Positions 54,306 to 63,761 are shown, counted from the first letter of the stretch. The stretch: 64,000 nt of DNA from Maricaulis sp. (GCA_017643585.1 JAEPND010000004.1:151011-215010), one strand, 5' to 3'. The notes: generated by a model not told the origin, from the letters alone. Translations and numbers: made by a program.

Positions 54306-56879
54306 ATGCCGTTTCATCGTCCGTCCACAACCGCTGTCTCTTTGCTGGCCCTTTCAGCTGCGCTGGGTCTGGCAGGTTGCCAACCCTCCTCTCAGAGTGA
54401 GCAGACGACCCAGGAATCCGCGACGACCGAACCGGTTTTTGTCGACCTCCCCGAGGCGGCAACGGCCGATCCGGACAACTGGCCAGCGATTGCCCCGCTG
54501 CCCCTGGACCCCGAGATCGAAGCGCGTATCGACGAAATCCTCGCGCTGATGACGGTCGAGCAGAAGGTCGGCCAGACGATCCAGGCAGACAGCGGCTCCG
54601 TCACCGCCGAGGAAGTTCGGGATTACCGCCTGGGTTCGGTCCTCAGCGGCGGCAATTCTGCACCCGGCCCACGCCCGTATGCGGACGCCGAATCCTGGTT
54701 GGCGGCTGCGGACGCCTATTTCAACGCGTCTATCGACCCGGAGGGTGTTGAGATTGCAATCCCGATGATCTGGGGCATCGACGCCGTACACGGGCATGCC
54801 AACCTGCGCGGTGCCGTCGTCTTCCCGCACAATATCGGCCTGGGGGCGGCCAATAATCCGGATCTGATTGAAGATATCTACCGCATCACGGCTCGCGAAT
54901 TGTCCGTATCCGGTCACGACTGGACCTTTGCGCCGACGCTCGCCGTGCCACGCGATGACCGTTGGGGTCGGACGTATGAAGGCTTCTCGGAAGATCCGGA
55001 CATCGTTCGCGCCTATGGAGAACGCATCGTATGGGGTCTGCAGGGCCGTCCGGGCACGGATGAATTCATGGCGACAGGCCGGGTGATTTCCAGCGCCAAA
55101 CACTTCCTCGCCGACGGGGGCACGGTTGATGGTCGCGACCAGGGCGACGCCCAGATCAGCGAGGCCGAGCTTCGGGACATTCACGCCCAGGGTTATTACA
55201 CCGCCATCCCGGCCGGCGTTCAGACCGTCATGGCGTCTTTCTCAGGCTGGAATGGCGTACGCATGCACGGCAACCACTCGCTGTTGAATGATGTGTTGAA
55301 GGACCGCATGGGCTTTACCGGCTTTGTGGTCGGAGACTGGAATGGTCACGGCCTGGTCGCTGGGTGTACGGCGACAGACTGCCCCGAAAGCTTCAATGCG
55401 GGTGTCGACATGTACATGGCACCGGACAGCTGGCGGGAGCTGTATGACTCGACCCTGGAGCATGTCCGGGCCGGCCGCATTTCCATGGACAGGCTGGACG
55501 ATGCCGTCCGCCGTATCCTGCGTGTGAAAATCCAGTCTGGCCTGTTTGAACAGGTCGCACCCAGCCAGCGTCCCTTGGCCAATGATACAAGTGTTCTGGC
55601 CGCAGACGAACATCGCGCCGTTGCGCGCCAGGCCGTGCGGGAATCTCTTGTCCTCCTCAAGAACCAGGACAACCTCCTGCCACTCGACCCGGGTCTGACC
55701 GTGTTGGTGGTGGGTGACGGCGCGGACCATATCGGCAAGGCGTCTGGCGGATGGACACTGTCCTGGCAGGGCGGCGACTATCCCAATGAGGAATTCCCGG
55801 CCGGCCAGACCATTCTTGATGGCATCCGCGAGGTCGTGGAGGCCGCTGGCGGGCGCGTGATCTTTGATCCGGAAGGGGATGAAACGCACGATGCCGATGC
55901 CGTCATCGCCGTGTATGGCGAGAACCCCTATGCCGAATTCCAGGGGGATCGCGAGCATCTCGACTTCGTACCCAATGGCTTCGATACCGAGCGACTGGAA
56001 CTCCTGGCCAGCCAAGGCACGCCGGTCGTCAGTGTTTTCCTCTCCGGACGCCCGCTGTGGACCAACCCGGAGATCAATGACTCCGACGCCTTCATCGCCG
56101 CATGGCTTCCCGGGACGGAAGGCGGTGGCATCGCCGACATGCTCTTCAGGACTGAGCCCGACTACGACTTCACGGGTCGCCTGTCCTTCTCATGGCCAGC
56201 GAGTGCCGTCAGCGCACCGGTCAATCGAGGTGATGCCGACTATGCCCCGCTTTTCGCGTATGGATACGGGCTGAGTTACGGCGATATCGAGGACGTTGCT
56301 TCACTGTCTGAAGTGTCCGGCCTGTCAGCGGAAGATCTCGCCCCCAGCGGCGCCTTCTACCGGCTTGGCCAGTCGGTGGCGCCCTGGTCTGTTCAGACCG
56401 GTGTCGCCGGACAGTGGTCGGACGCGCCTGAGGACCGATTCGAGACCGAGACCCTGACCCTTGCACGCACCGATCGCACGGCTCAGGAGGATTCTCTCCA
56501 CTTCATCTGGCGGGAGGCTGGCGCCGGTGTGCGCCTGTCCACGTCGGAGCCGCATGACCTCTCGCGGGAAGCCAATGGCGCTATGGAAATCTCGTTCCGC
56601 GCTCGAGGCTTCAACAGCCGCGATACCTGGGTCGAGGTTGGCATGTCTTGTCACTCTGGCGAGGAATGCAGCCATTTCGTCCCCGTGCGCATCACACAGG
56701 GCCCATGGCAGGAATATCGCGTCAGCCTGAGCTGTTTCACGCAAGCAGGCGTCGACCTCACCAACACCGAAGCCGCTTTCATCCTGCGTTCGAACGAGGA
56801 CGATGGCGAAATCGGTCTCGGAGATATCGTGCTCGCCTCAGATACCGATGCCGCTCAGACATGCGGTGACACGCCCTAG
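54306..56879 (+). CDS. GH3 exo-beta-glucan hydrolase, lipoprotein (module B)
   Basis: This 857-residue lipoprotein has lipobox LAGC with C25, then a GH3 barrel (about 70-400, LMTVEQKVGQTIQ near 81, SAKHFLADGG near 263, nucleophile D344 in VVGDWNGHG), a GH3 sandwich (about 425-630) and an ExoP-type beta domain (about 690-857). The layout is the same as that of the module A enzyme at 12365-14959, with many identical blocks. It should release glucose from beta-gluco-oligosaccharides in the periplasm. AGGGGAG precedes the ATG. The gene is convergent with the gluconate permease gene, with 3 bases between the stops. Confidence 0.91.
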   Translation: MPFHRPSTTAVSLLALSAALGLAGCQPSSQSEQTTQESATTEPVFVDLPEAATADPDNWPAIAPLPLDPEIEARIDEILALMTVEQKVGQTIQADSGSVTAEEVRDYRLGSVLSGGNSAPGPRPYADAESWLAAADAYFNASIDPEGVEIAIPMIWGIDAVHGHANLRGAVVFPHNIGLGAANNPDLIEDIYRITARELSVSGHDWTFAPTLAVPRDDRWGRTYEGFSEDPDIVRAYGERIVWGLQGRPGTDEFMATGRVISSAKHFLADGGTVDGRDQGDAQISEAELRDIHAQGYYTAIPAGVQTVMASFSGWNGVRMHGNHSLLNDVLKDRMGFTGFVVGDWNGHGLVAGCTATDCPESFNAGVDMYMAPDSWRELYDSTLEHVRAGRISMDRLDDAVRRILRVKIQSGLFEQVAPSQRPLANDTSVLAADEHRAVARQAVRESLVLLKNQDNLLPLDPGLTVLVVGDGADHIGKASGGWTLSWQGGDYPNEEFPAGQTILDGIREVVEAAGGRVIFDPEGDETHDADAVIAVYGENPYAEFQGDREHLDFVPNGFDTERLELLASQGTPVVSVFLSGRPLWTNPEINDSDAFIAAWLPGTEGGGIADMLFRTEPDYDFTGRLSFSWPASAVSAPVNRGDADYAPLFAYGYGLSYGDIEDVASLSEVSGLSAEDLAPSGAFYRLGQSVAPWSVQTGVAGQWSDAPEDRFETETLTLARTDRTAQEDSLHFIWREAGAGVRLSTSEPHDLSREANGAMEISFRARGFNSRDTWVEVGMSCHSGEECSHFVPVRITQGPWQEYRVSLSCFTQAGVDLTNTEAAFILRSNEDDGEIGLGDIVLASDTDAAQTCGDTP

Positions 56880-56882
56880 GGG

Positions 56883-58244
56883 TCAGGCAAGCACGCCCAG
56901 GGCGAGACAGGCGATCAATCCGGTGATGCTGAGCAGGGTGGTCGAGACAGTCCACGTCTTCAGCGTCGCCGCTTCGCTAAGTCCGAAGATGCGATTGACC
57001 AGCCAGAAACCGCTATCATTGACATGGGACAAGGCCGACGCCCCTGCTGCAATGGCGATGACCACCAGCGCCTGGGCGAAACCTGTCATATCCTGCCCCG
57101 CCAGGAGCGGCGCTGTCATGCCTGCCGCTGTAATCATCGCCACCGTGGCACTGCCTTGGGCAACACGGATGATCACAGCCAGCACATAGCCCAGCACTAT
57201 GGGCGTCAGGCCAAAGCCGAGAACCAGTCCGGCCAGTTGCCCGCCTGCCCCCGTATCAACCAGCACCTGCTTGAACGCCCCGCCTGCGCCCGTCACCAGA
57301 ATGACGGCGCCGGCCGGAGCAAAGGCTTCAGCAATGCCCAGGCGGACGCGACCACGGATGGTCTGCGACTTGCCTGCGACCACCACCCCGGCAGCTGCAC
57401 AGCCAATCATCAGGGCGGCAAACGGATGCCCGACAACGGCCAGGGCCCCGGCCAGAGCTCCGTTTGCACCCGTAAGGGCGAGCAGGGCTTGCGCCAGGAT
57501 CAGGACGAGCGGTAACAGGATGAGTGCCAGAACCATGTGTCCACTCACGCCGTCGTCGGGTGCGGCCTCGGTCTCGATCTGGTCAAGCCTGGCCTCCGGC
57601 AATTGGCCCGTGCGTTCCAGCACAGTCGCAAACACCGGACCGGCGACGAGCAAAGCCGGAACACCTGCCGCCAACCCGGCCAGCATCACCCAGGCCAGGT
57701 CCGCGCCGAGGATCTCGGCGACGGCGACTGGCCCGGGTGTCGGAGGGATAAAGGCATGGGCAATCGCCAGACCTGCCAGCAGAGGCAGACCGAAGGCCAG
57801 AACCGGCCGGCCGGCTTGCCTGGCGAGCGCCACGACAACGGGCGCCAACACGATCAGCGCGACGTCAAAGAAAACCGGGATGGCAACGACCAGTCCGATA
57901 AGTCCGGCCATAACCTGGCCACCAAAACCGCGGCGCTGCCCGATCAGGAGCCGCGCCAGTTTTGGCAGGCCGCCTCCTGCCTCGAGCAATGCCCCGAACA
58001 GACTGCCCAGCCCGACAATCACCGCAATGAAGCCGAGCGTACCGCCCATACCGGCGGTGATCGTTGCGTATGCTGACTCCGCACTCATACCAGCGGCCAG
58101 CGCCGCAATGAGACTGACACCTATCAGGGCGGTGAAGGCCGGGATTTTCCATTTCAGAACTAGCCACAACAGCAGCGGGATCGCTGCGAGGGTGGCAAAC
58201 AATGGGCGCAAATCTGACAATGAATCCAGGCCTAGCTCCGCCAT
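56883..58244 (-). CDS. Gluconate:proton symporter (GntP family)
   Basis: This 453-residue membrane protein has about 12-13 hydrophobic segments and GntP-family blocks: HAFIPPTPGPVAVAEILGAD near 165, GTLGFIAVIVGLGSLFGALL near 68 and ALSHVNDSGFWLVNRIFGLS near 400. It imports gluconate or a related aldonate across the inner membrane. The start at 58244 overlaps the end of the SMP-30 gene by 13 bases; the longer frame is not supported. As the last gene of the SSS-gntK-GH3-SMP-30-gntP operon, it completes a gluconate route fed by periplasmic sugar oxidation. Confidence 0.9.
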   Translation of the reverse strand: MAELGLDSLSDLRPLFATLAAIPLLLWLVLKWKIPAFTALIGVSLIAALAAGMSAESAYATITAGMGGTLGFIAVIVGLGSLFGALLEAGGGLPKLARLLIGQRRGFGGQVMAGLIGLVVAIPVFFDVALIVLAPVVVALARQAGRPVLAFGLPLLAGLAIAHAFIPPTPGPVAVAEILGADLAWVMLAGLAAGVPALLVAGPVFATVLERTGQLPEARLDQIETEAAPDDGVSGHMVLALILLPLVLILAQALLALTGANGALAGALAVVGHPFAALMIGCAAAGVVVAGKSQTIRGRVRLGIAEAFAPAGAVILVTGAGGAFKQVLVDTGAGGQLAGLVLGFGLTPIVLGYVLAVIIRVAQGSATVAMITAAGMTAPLLAGQDMTGFAQALVVIAIAAGASALSHVNDSGFWLVNRIFGLSEAATLKTWTVSTTLLSITGLIACLALGVLA

Positions 58245-59257
58245 TGCAAGCCCCGGGTGTTGGAGCGCAAACGCAGCAATCGATCGTGAGCAGTGATGTA
58301 GAGCCAGTCTCCATTGGCGCCGCCAAAGGCGCAATTCGCGGTTGCTCGACCCGTGCGAATACGCGCGAGCAATTCACCGCCTGGAGACAGGACCAGAACA
58401 CCCCCCGGCCCCGTCGCGAAGACCAGCCCGTCTTCACTGACACACATTCCGTCCGGCAGCCCCGGATCGCCGGCCGCGAGGAAGTGCGACGCGTCATACC
58501 AAAGCGCGAGTGGTCCTGTCGGCCGCCCATTCCGCAAGGGCGCCCGGTAGATGTGCGGAGCGTTCGGGTCAGACTGGGCGACATAGAGCCAGTCCTCGTC
58601 AGGAGATAGCGCGATACCATTCGGGAAGGTGAGATGATCGAACAAGCGCTCGCACTCTCCATCCGGGCTCAATCGATAGACGCCATTGACAGCCATCTCC
58701 TTGAGCGGCGAAGCGTCCAACCCTTCCAGCCCATAGGGCGGATCCGTGAAATAGATCGACCCATCGGCGGCCCGAACAAGATCATTGGGGCTGTTGAAAC
58801 GCTGGCCGGAATGATCCCTCACGAGGGTCTCTCTCTCGAGCGTGTCCAAACGCAGGCGTTGCACGGCCCGCTCACCATGATTGCAGAGATAGAGCCAGCC
58901 ATCCGCGCCAAACCAGAGGCCATTCGCACCCGCCTCGCGCATGCCGGTCGCCGCCGACGCCTCGACACCGGACGGCTCCAGAAACACCTCCAGCCCCGCC
59001 GCGTCGGACCAGCGATAAGCCCGGTTTGCCGGGACATCGGTGAAATAGAGACATTGTCGCTGCCTGTCCCATGACGGGCCCTCACTCCAGATGAAACCGT
59101 CCGCCAAATGCTCCAGCGTCCAGCGATCATCGAACAGCGCCTGAGCGCCGGCCTTGTGAAGCTCGACCGAGTCCGGCAGCCCGCGCCCGGCACATCCACC
59201 CAGTCCAGCAGTCGCGATGGCTCCGAGCGCGGCCAGCGTTTCTCTTCGGGTTTGCAT
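58232..59257 (-). CDS. SMP-30/gluconolactonase-like protein, exported
   Basis: This 341-residue beta-propeller has a twin-arginine-like start (MQTRRETLAALGAIATAGLG) and then a lipobox-like GLGGC with C22, so it is probably a Tat-exported periplasmic lipoprotein. Metal-site residues of the family are seen in WSEGPSWD, RFNSPNDLVRAADGSIYFTD and LPDGMCVSEDGLVFATG. It should open gluconolactone to gluconate. Its ATG overlaps the GH3 stop (TGATG). Together with the gluconate permease and kinase this gives a consistent pathway; the glucose dehydrogenase needed to make the lactone is not in the window. Confidence 0.87.
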   Translation of the reverse strand: MQTRRETLAALGAIATAGLGGCAGRGLPDSVELHKAGAQALFDDRWTLEHLADGFIWSEGPSWDRQRQCLYFTDVPANRAYRWSDAAGLEVFLEPSGVEASAATGMREAGANGLWFGADGWLYLCNHGERAVQRLRLDTLERETLVRDHSGQRFNSPNDLVRAADGSIYFTDPPYGLEGLDASPLKEMAVNGVYRLSPDGECERLFDHLTFPNGIALSPDEDWLYVAQSDPNAPHIYRAPLRNGRPTGPLALWYDASHFLAAGDPGLPDGMCVSEDGLVFATGPGGVLVLSPGGELLARIRTGRATANCAFGGANGDWLYITAHDRLLRLRSNTRGLQWRS

Positions 59258-61593
59258 CACTCCGTCTCCCCGCGTGTTGCAATCGCTGCTGCGGGCACGT
59301 CGGAGATGAACCCGTCCTCGATGGTGACCTCGACCGAAGAGGCCAGGTACAGCGAGCTCCCGCCAACATGGAAAACCAGCTGCCCGGGCTCGACCTGCCA
59401 GACGCCGGGCGATTGGAAGACTGCAGCCTGCGCCGGGCTCAACGTGAAATGCACCGTCGTACTCGCACCAGGCTCCAGTGAAATCCGCCTGAAGCCCCGC
59501 AGCTCGATACGCGGGCGGGCAACCGATGCGACCGGGTCACGCATGTAGAGCTGAACCACCTCGTCAGCAGCGCGATCGCCCGAATTGGTGACGTCAACCG
59601 CAAGGCGGATCTCACCCTGGACGACACCACCGCTGAGCGCTCCATAATCGAAGGTCGAATAGGAAAGGCCGTGGCCAAAGCCATAAAGCGGCGTGATCGG
59701 CTGATCCATGTACCGATTGGTGTCACGCGCCAGATCAGGATCTGCCGGACGGCCACCGGGGTATTCGGAATAGGTGAAAGGCGCCGCTCCGGTGGAGCGC
59801 GGGAAACTCACGGGAAGTCGACCCGCCGGGGACGTCTCGCCGTAGATGATATCAGCCAGGGCAGGCCCGGCCTCAACGCCCAGCATCCACGCGTTCAATA
59901 CCGCATCCGCGCGCGCCGCGATGTCGGGAATAGCCAGGGGGCGCCCCGTAACCAGAATCACTGAAACGGGCTGACCTGTGTCCAGAATGGCTGAGGCCAG
60001 CGCGCGCTGACTGTCAGGAAGGAAAAGATCGGATCGACTGCGGGCCTCGCCTGACATGTCGAAATTCTCGCCCACCACCAGCACAACACGATCAGCAGAG
60101 CGGGCCAGGGCGACAGCTTCTTCGAGACCTGAGAGATCATCGCTGAGCGGATCGGCACCCGCTGCGTAGACAATCTCAACCCCCTCGGGCGCCCCTTCGC
60201 GCAGCCCGTCAAGCAGGCTGACCACATCTTCCGGACGACCTTGTGCCCGCCAGGAGCCCAGCTGCGTCGATGCATCGGCAGCCAGGGCGCCGATGACAGC
60301 CACACGCCCTTCGGACAACTCCAGCGGCAAGGCCGCGTTCTCATTCTTCAGCAGGACAACACTGCGGGCGGCGATGGCCCGCGCCGCCTCGCGATGGTCC
60401 GCGGCCAGCAGTTCGGCCTGTTCACGCTGAACCTGGTGATAGACCATCGGATCATCAAACAAGCCGAGGCGTTCCTTGGCTGTAAGGATGCGTCCCACCG
60501 CCAGGTCCAGGTCTGCTTCGAGGGCCGGATCTGCATCGATCGCCTGGCGCAATTCCTCCACGAAAATGCCACTGGTCATGTCCATATCGACACCCGCCTG
60601 CAGGGCCAGCGCGCCTGCAGCCGCGCGGGTCTCGGCGACGCCGTGATTCATCAGCTCGGCAATTGCGTTCCAGTCGCTGACAATCAGCCCGTCAAACGCC
60701 CAACGGGCTCGCAATGTTCCGTCGATCAGCGCTTCGTTCGAGGTGGAGGGCACACCGTCAATGTCATTGAAGGCGGTCATCATCGAGCCTGCACCGGCAC
60801 GCGTCGCCGCGTAAAATGGCGGCAGATAGGCTTCGTACAGACTGCGCTCGCCGATCTCGGCCGTCCCGTAGTCGCGACCACCGGTCGGCACCCCATAGGC
60901 CCCGAAATGCTTGGCGGTCGCCAGCAAGGTATCGCCAGCCGCGAGGCTCTCTCCCTGATAGCCCTGCACCTGGGCCACGGCCATGCGCGACCCAAGGTAA
61001 GGATCGGACCCCGCGCCTTCGACAATGCGGCCCCAACGCGGATCGCGACCAATGTCTATCATGGGGGCAAAGGTCCAGTGCAGACCGGCTGCGGACGCCT
61101 CTTCGGCAGAAATCCGGGCTGCACGCTGCCAATCTGTTTCGTCCCAGGTCGATGCCATGGCGATCGGCACCGGGAATATGGTGCGGTAACCGTGCACCAC
61201 ATCCATGGCAAACAGGAGGGGGATGCCCAGACGGCTTTCCTCGACGGCGACACGCTGCAATTCCGCCAACGGCTGAGCGCCCGCCACGTGAAGGTAGGAG
61301 CCGACGGCGCCTGCCCGCACCCGGTCCAGCTCCTCCGGCGTCAAGCGGGAGTTGAGATTGCGACTACGACCACCGGCGGCCTGATGCAGCTGACCGAGCT
61401 TCTCCTCCAGGGTCATCTCGGCAAGCAAACCCTCAACGCGCTGGGAGAATTGGGTTTGGGCACGGGTCACTGCCGTTTCGTCCCGCGTGCTCTGTGAAAC
61501 GGCATCATCCTGACAAGCGGCCAGCGCCAGCAGAGACGCCGAGATCGTGACAGCGCGCACGCCCCTTTTGACAACGTCGTCAATTTTGAACAT
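59257..61593 (-). CDS. GH3 beta-glucosidase, lipoprotein
   Basis: This 778-residue enzyme has lipobox LAAC with C27, GH3 barrel (about 45-340, EMTLEEKLGQLHQ near 60, ATAKHFGAYG near 225, nucleophile D307 in IVSDWNAI), GH3 sandwich (about 405-625) and a fibronectin-III-like end (about 680-760). The layout is that of BglX-type periplasmic beta-glucosidases, unlike the two ExoP-type enzymes. ATG 61593 follows AAGGGGA. Codons 4-9 (IDDVVK) contain a near-perfect copy of the regulon palindrome (61569-61582), which gives the signal peptide an unusual acidic pair before its hydrophobic part. It is the middle gene of the gluconate operon. Confidence 0.9.
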   Translation of the reverse strand: MFKIDDVVKRGVRAVTISASLLALAACQDDAVSQSTRDETAVTRAQTQFSQRVEGLLAEMTLEEKLGQLHQAAGGRSRNLNSRLTPEELDRVRAGAVGSYLHVAGAQPLAELQRVAVEESRLGIPLLFAMDVVHGYRTIFPVPIAMASTWDETDWQRAARISAEEASAAGLHWTFAPMIDIGRDPRWGRIVEGAGSDPYLGSRMAVAQVQGYQGESLAAGDTLLATAKHFGAYGVPTGGRDYGTAEIGERSLYEAYLPPFYAATRAGAGSMMTAFNDIDGVPSTSNEALIDGTLRARWAFDGLIVSDWNAIAELMNHGVAETRAAAGALALQAGVDMDMTSGIFVEELRQAIDADPALEADLDLAVGRILTAKERLGLFDDPMVYHQVQREQAELLAADHREAARAIAARSVVLLKNENAALPLELSEGRVAVIGALAADASTQLGSWRAQGRPEDVVSLLDGLREGAPEGVEIVYAAGADPLSDDLSGLEEAVALARSADRVVLVVGENFDMSGEARSRSDLFLPDSQRALASAILDTGQPVSVILVTGRPLAIPDIAARADAVLNAWMLGVEAGPALADIIYGETSPAGRLPVSFPRSTGAAPFTYSEYPGGRPADPDLARDTNRYMDQPITPLYGFGHGLSYSTFDYGALSGGVVQGEIRLAVDVTNSGDRAADEVVQLYMRDPVASVARPRIELRGFRRISLEPGASTTVHFTLSPAQAAVFQSPGVWQVEPGQLVFHVGGSSLYLASSVEVTIEDGFISDVPAAAIATRGETE
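61569..61582. promoter_or_regulatory. LacI-type operator inside the first codons of the GH3 gene
   Basis: TGACAACGTCGTCA (minus strand TGACGACGTTGTCA) matches the consensus at 13 of 14 positions and is flanked by T and A. It covers codons 4-8 of the GH3 lipoprotein, 17 bases beyond the start codon on average, so a bound repressor would act as a roadblock or control an internal promoter. Confidence 0.6.
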
Positions 61594-61625
61594 CAATTTC
61601 CCCTTGTTGTTTTTTGTCCCTCAGC

Positions 61626-62126
61626 TCAGCGGGCGGCAGGCGCCAGGAGCCGGGTTTTCATAGCGTTGAGTGTGTGAGCGAGCGGCAAGGTGGCATCGAG
61701 TTGCCAGGCCGCTGCGGGCGGGTCGAGCGCCTCGAACTGGCTGCGCACAAGCGCTGTCGGCATATAGTGTCCGGCCCTGGACTGAACACGCTCCCGGGCG
61801 GTCGTTTCATCCAGCTTGAGCCAACACCAGGACACATCACGGTCCAGACCATCCACCAGCCAGCCGCGCACGGTCTCGTTCAGAGCCGAACAAGTCGCAA
61901 TCACGGTGTGATCCGACAGGGCTTCGATCGCGCGCCGCATGGCCCGGATCCAGCCCTCGCGGTCAGCATCGGTCAGCGTCTGCCCCGCCGTCATCTTGCG
62001 AACATTCTCCGGCGGATGAAAGTCATCGGCCTCCAGGTATGGCCAACCGGTCTGCTCGGCCAGAGCGCCGGCCAGGGTCGATTTTCCACTTCCGGAAACG
62101 CCCATGATGACGACCAGCCGAGCCAT
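61626..62126 (-). CDS. gntK: Gluconokinase
   Basis: This 166-residue P-loop kinase has Walker A GVSGSGKS at 9-16, YLEADDFHPPENVRKM near 31 and HYMPTALVRSQFEALDPP near 120, the standard GntK landmarks. It phosphorylates gluconate to 6-phosphogluconate in the cytoplasm, for the Entner-Doudoroff or pentose phosphate route. The start at 62126 lies 4 bases after the SSS stop, and translation probably depends on coupling since the AGGCGG is too close to the ATG. It is the second gene of the operon. Confidence 0.93.
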   Translation of the reverse strand: MARLVVIMGVSGSGKSTLAGALAEQTGWPYLEADDFHPPENVRKMTAGQTLTDADREGWIRAMRRAIEALSDHTVIATCSALNETVRGWLVDGLDRDVSWCWLKLDETTARERVQSRAGHYMPTALVRSQFEALDPPAAAWQLDATLPLAHTLNAMKTRLLAPAAR

Positions 62127-62130
62127 CCGC

Positions 62131-63711
62131 CTACCAGAACGCCCAGTAGAGCAGGCCAAGCGTCACCACCACGACCAGTGCACCGAGATTGTAGAGGCTG
62201 GAGGTGGAAAAGGAGACACCATCGATGGACACGGCTTTCTCACCCTGATCCTTGCGCTCGATCATGGCCATGGCGAACATGATCCCCAGACAGGCCAGGA
62301 AGATCCAGCCGACGCGGTCGAGGAAAGGCATCCAGTCCAGATAAAGCTTGCCGAGCACCGAGAGACCGAAGGATCCGATCGCTGCGGCCAGGGCGCCATT
62401 GGCCGTTGCCGATTTCCAGAACACACCGAGCACGAACAGCGCCACAATGCCCGGCGTGAAGAAGCCGGTGAATTCCTGGATAAACTGGAAGGCCTGCGGG
62501 AAATTGCCCAGCAGGGGCTGCGCCACAGCGACGGCGATGATCACCGCACAGATGGAAACCAGACGCCCCACAGTCACCAGATGCCCCTCGCTCGCAGAGT
62601 CGCGCATCGGTTTGTAGATATCCAGCGTGAAGATGGTGGAGATGGAATTCATCATCGATCCCAGCGACGAGACGATGGCCGCAATCAGCGCCGCGAAGAT
62701 CAGGCCTCGAATACCCACCGGGGTCAGTGCCATCAAGGCCGGATAGGCGGCATCCGGCCGCCCCACCTCGATCCCGCTCGTGGCGTCCTGGGCCAGCACG
62801 AAAGCGGCAATGCCGGGGACCACGATGATCAACGGCATGAAGAGTTTCAGGAAGGCGGCGAAGACAATGCCGCGCTGGGCCTCATCCACCGACTTGGCCC
62901 CCAGCGCACGCTGGATGATGTACTGGTTAAAACCCCAATAGGAGAAGTGCATCACCCACATGCCGATCATCAATACGCCGATGCCGGGCAGGTTCATGTA
63001 TTCCGGATGATCGCTGTCCAGGATCATGTCGAACTTGCCGGGCGCCTCGTCGATCAGCACGCCCATTCCTGCGATGACCCCCGCACCGTCGCTGACTTCA
63101 TTGAGGGCAATCCAGGTGATCAGGCACCCGCCACCGACCAGCATGGCGACCTGGATGATGTCTGTCAGGGCAACCGCTTTCAGGCCGCCATAAATGGAAT
63201 AGGCCACCGCAAAGCCTGCCAGGACGATCAGCGCGAAGGTGATGTCAAAACCCGTCAGGGCATTGATCGCTGTCGCGCCCAGCCAGAGGATCGCCGTCAG
63301 GTTCACAAACGTGTAGAGCGCCAGCCAGAAGATCGACATCACCGTCTTGACCCGGCCATCATAACGCCGCTCCAGAAACTGCGGCATCGTGTAGATCTCG
63401 TTCTTCAGGAAGACCGGCAGGAAGAACTTGCCAACCACGATCAATGTCACGGCCGCCAGCCATTCATAAGTCGCGATTGCCAGCCCGACGACATAGCCCG
63501 AGCCGGACATGCCGATGATCTGTTCGGCCGAGATATTCGCGGCAATCAGCGAGGCACCGACCGCCCACCACGGCAGAGCCTTGCCGGCCAGGAAAAAATC
63601 GGAGGAGTCCTTTTGATGGCCCGCCCTCTCGCGGCTGACCAGGGTCGCGATGGCGATCAGTGCGATGGCATAGCCAAACACGATCACCAGATCGAAGGTT
63701 GATAATTGCAT
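62131..63711 (-). CDS. Sodium:solute symporter, sugar (SGLT-like) type, gluconate operon
   Basis: This 526-residue SSS carrier is a close paralogue of the one at 24660-26306. Shared blocks are FFLAGKALPWWAVGASLIAA near 37, YSIYGGLKAVALTDIIQ near 165, FSYWGFNQYIIQRALGAKS near 250 and GLIFAALIAAIVSSLGSMMN near 335, and it has about 14 hydrophobic segments. GGGGGAG precedes ATG 63711. It should take up glucose or a related monosaccharide. As first gene of the operon it is placed directly behind the operator at 63762-63775. Confidence 0.9.
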   Translation of the reverse strand: MQLSTFDLVIVFGYAIALIAIATLVSRERAGHQKDSSDFFLAGKALPWWAVGASLIAANISAEQIIGMSGSGYVVGLAIATYEWLAAVTLIVVGKFFLPVFLKNEIYTMPQFLERRYDGRVKTVMSIFWLALYTFVNLTAILWLGATAINALTGFDITFALIVLAGFAVAYSIYGGLKAVALTDIIQVAMLVGGGCLITWIALNEVSDGAGVIAGMGVLIDEAPGKFDMILDSDHPEYMNLPGIGVLMIGMWVMHFSYWGFNQYIIQRALGAKSVDEAQRGIVFAAFLKLFMPLIIVVPGIAAFVLAQDATSGIEVGRPDAAYPALMALTPVGIRGLIFAALIAAIVSSLGSMMNSISTIFTLDIYKPMRDSASEGHLVTVGRLVSICAVIIAVAVAQPLLGNFPQAFQFIQEFTGFFTPGIVALFVLGVFWKSATANGALAAAIGSFGLSVLGKLYLDWMPFLDRVGWIFLACLGIMFAMAMIERKDQGEKAVSIDGVSFSTSSLYNLGALVVVVTLGLLYWAFW

Positions 63712-63761
63712 GCTCTCCCCCGTCAGTTCTGTCGACTTGAGACGCAAGCCCGAACTTTAAT

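Noticed and set aside
62104-63702. 532-codon plus-strand frame opposite the SSS carrier
   Set aside because: Antisense of a membrane protein gives a histidine- and aspartate-rich translation; no support for a gene.
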